Below are positions 63,735-64,000 of a DNA stretch of 64,000 bases, one piece after another (within the stretch, counting starts at the first letter, position 1; each line of letters opens with the position of its first letter). Made by a program: the position numbers and the translations under genes. Where the stretch lies: NCBI RefSeq assembly GCF_003403015.1, contig NZ_QURL01000006.1, positions 181,729-245,728 on the forward strand, read 5' to 3'. This DNA is from Fulvimarina endophytica. GTDB taxonomy: Bacteria > Pseudomonadota > Alphaproteobacteria > Rhizobiales > Rhizobiaceae. The notes under the pieces were generated by a model. That model saw only the letters and a program-made list of their open reading frames with translations, was not told where the DNA came from and did no database searches.

Positions 63735-64000
63735 CTATTGCGCGGCTTCCAGCACCTTGGCTTCGGACCGGAACGGGATGCCGACGGCGTTCCAGGTCTC
63801 GACGAGGGCGGCCTTCAGGTGATCGATGCGGGCATCGTCGTGGAGCGGCGTCGGGGTGATGCGAAGGCGCTCGGTGCCGCGCGGGACGGTCGGGTAGTTG
63901 ATCGGCTGGATATAGATGCCGTGACGGTGGAGAAGATGGTCCGAGGCCCGTTTGCACAGGTCCGGATCGCCGACGAGAACCGGCACGATATGGGTGTCGG
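63735..64000 (-). CDS. hemA: 5-aminolevulinate synthase (C-terminal part)
   Basis: The C-terminal 88 codons of hemA, entering from beyond the right edge. The enzyme condenses glycine and succinyl-CoA (Shemin pathway), the first step of tetrapyrrole synthesis in alphaproteobacteria. [20 protein letters not shown] (in frame across the edge), [20 protein letters not shown] and PTPLHDD are the characteristic end of the family. The ATG at 63986 is internal, not a start. Confidence 0.9.
   Translation of the reverse strand, partial: DTHIVPVLVGDPDLCKRASDHLLHRHGIYIQPINYPTVPRGTERLRITPTPLHDDARIDHLKAALVETWNAVGIPFRSEAKVLEAAQ

Noticed and set aside
1..64000. CRISPR arrays, prophage, insertion sequences, toxin-antitoxin or restriction systems
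   Set aside because: No regularly spaced repeats, transposase, integrase, phage structural or defence-type motifs were found on reading both strands.

Overview
The window is chromosomal DNA from a high-GC alphaproteobacterium, most probably of the order Hyphomicrobiales (Rhizobiales). Pointers are a SciP (DUF1153) gene with a CtrA-type site upstream of flhA, the Shemin-type 5-aminolevulinate synthase (hemA) entering at the right edge, an alphaproteobacterial-type CXXC-less ribosomal protein L36, a DUF3096 protein, a PqqA of the MAWNKP...EINGY type, and about 105-bp two-hairpin intergenic repeats resembling the RIME/Bru-RS elements of Rhizobium and Brucella. I cannot fix the genus. Almost all genes look like resident core or housekeeping genes. 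I see no prophage, integrase, transposase, CRISPR array or defence island.

Layout, left to right: (1) 0.2-3.1 kb, zinc uptake operon znuC-znuB-znuA behind a Zur-like palindrome. (2) 3.3-7.0 kb, tRNA-Thr(TGT), nadK, an unknown four-helix membrane protein, rpsU and a TPR lipoprotein. (3) 7.1-11.9 kb, pqqABCDE on the minus strand followed by a secreted PQQ-dependent sugar dehydrogenase, so cofactor synthesis and a user of the cofactor lie together. (4) 12.1-16.8 kb, flagellar export operon flhA-fliR-(coiled coil)-rod-binding protein-FlgN-like-FliL-like, with a TTAA-N7-TTAAC CtrA site in front. (5) 16.9-18.6 kb, two L,D-transpeptidases; a third lies at 35.9-36.7 kb. (6) 18.7-31.2 kb, esterase, YjbQ, DUF3096 plus NDH-2, a TPR protein, rpmJ, DUF547, mnmA, sciP, two YdcH-like proteins, purEK, an extensin-like protein and corA. 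(7) 31.3-45.4 kb, an HWE-type histidine kinase, tandem TM2 proteins, a Rieske-reductase fusion, a class IV aminotransferase, sodB, a DASS transporter, an MFS exporter, GNAT and an Hsp70-like YegD protein. (8) 45.5-54.4 kb, oligopeptidase B-like S9 peptidase, then a complete seven-gene Mrp/Mnh Na+/H+ antiporter operon with a DUF423 gene as eighth member. (9) 54.6-64.0 kb, SDR, Crp/Fnr regulator, M20 amidohydrolase, DacA-type carboxypeptidase, a His-rich COG0523 GTPase, TusA-like protein, DUF924, a BioF2/GNAT-like protein, a PRC-barrel protein and the C-terminal end of hemA.

Themes that link genes: zinc handling (Znu system, His-rich COG0523 GTPase, zinc-free L36), envelope and peptidoglycan remodelling (three YkuD enzymes, one D,D-carboxypeptidase, extensin-like protein), cell-cycle-controlled motility (CtrA site and SciP), and ion homeostasis (Mrp, CorA). 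The most distinctive non-coding feature is the family of six dispersed palindromic elements, two of which supply the TAG stop codon of the preceding gene. I did not find a clear undescribed system. The best candidates for new biology are the unknown membrane protein at 4.4-5.3 kb, the tandem TM2 pair, the poorly named tail of the flagellar operon and the repeat family.
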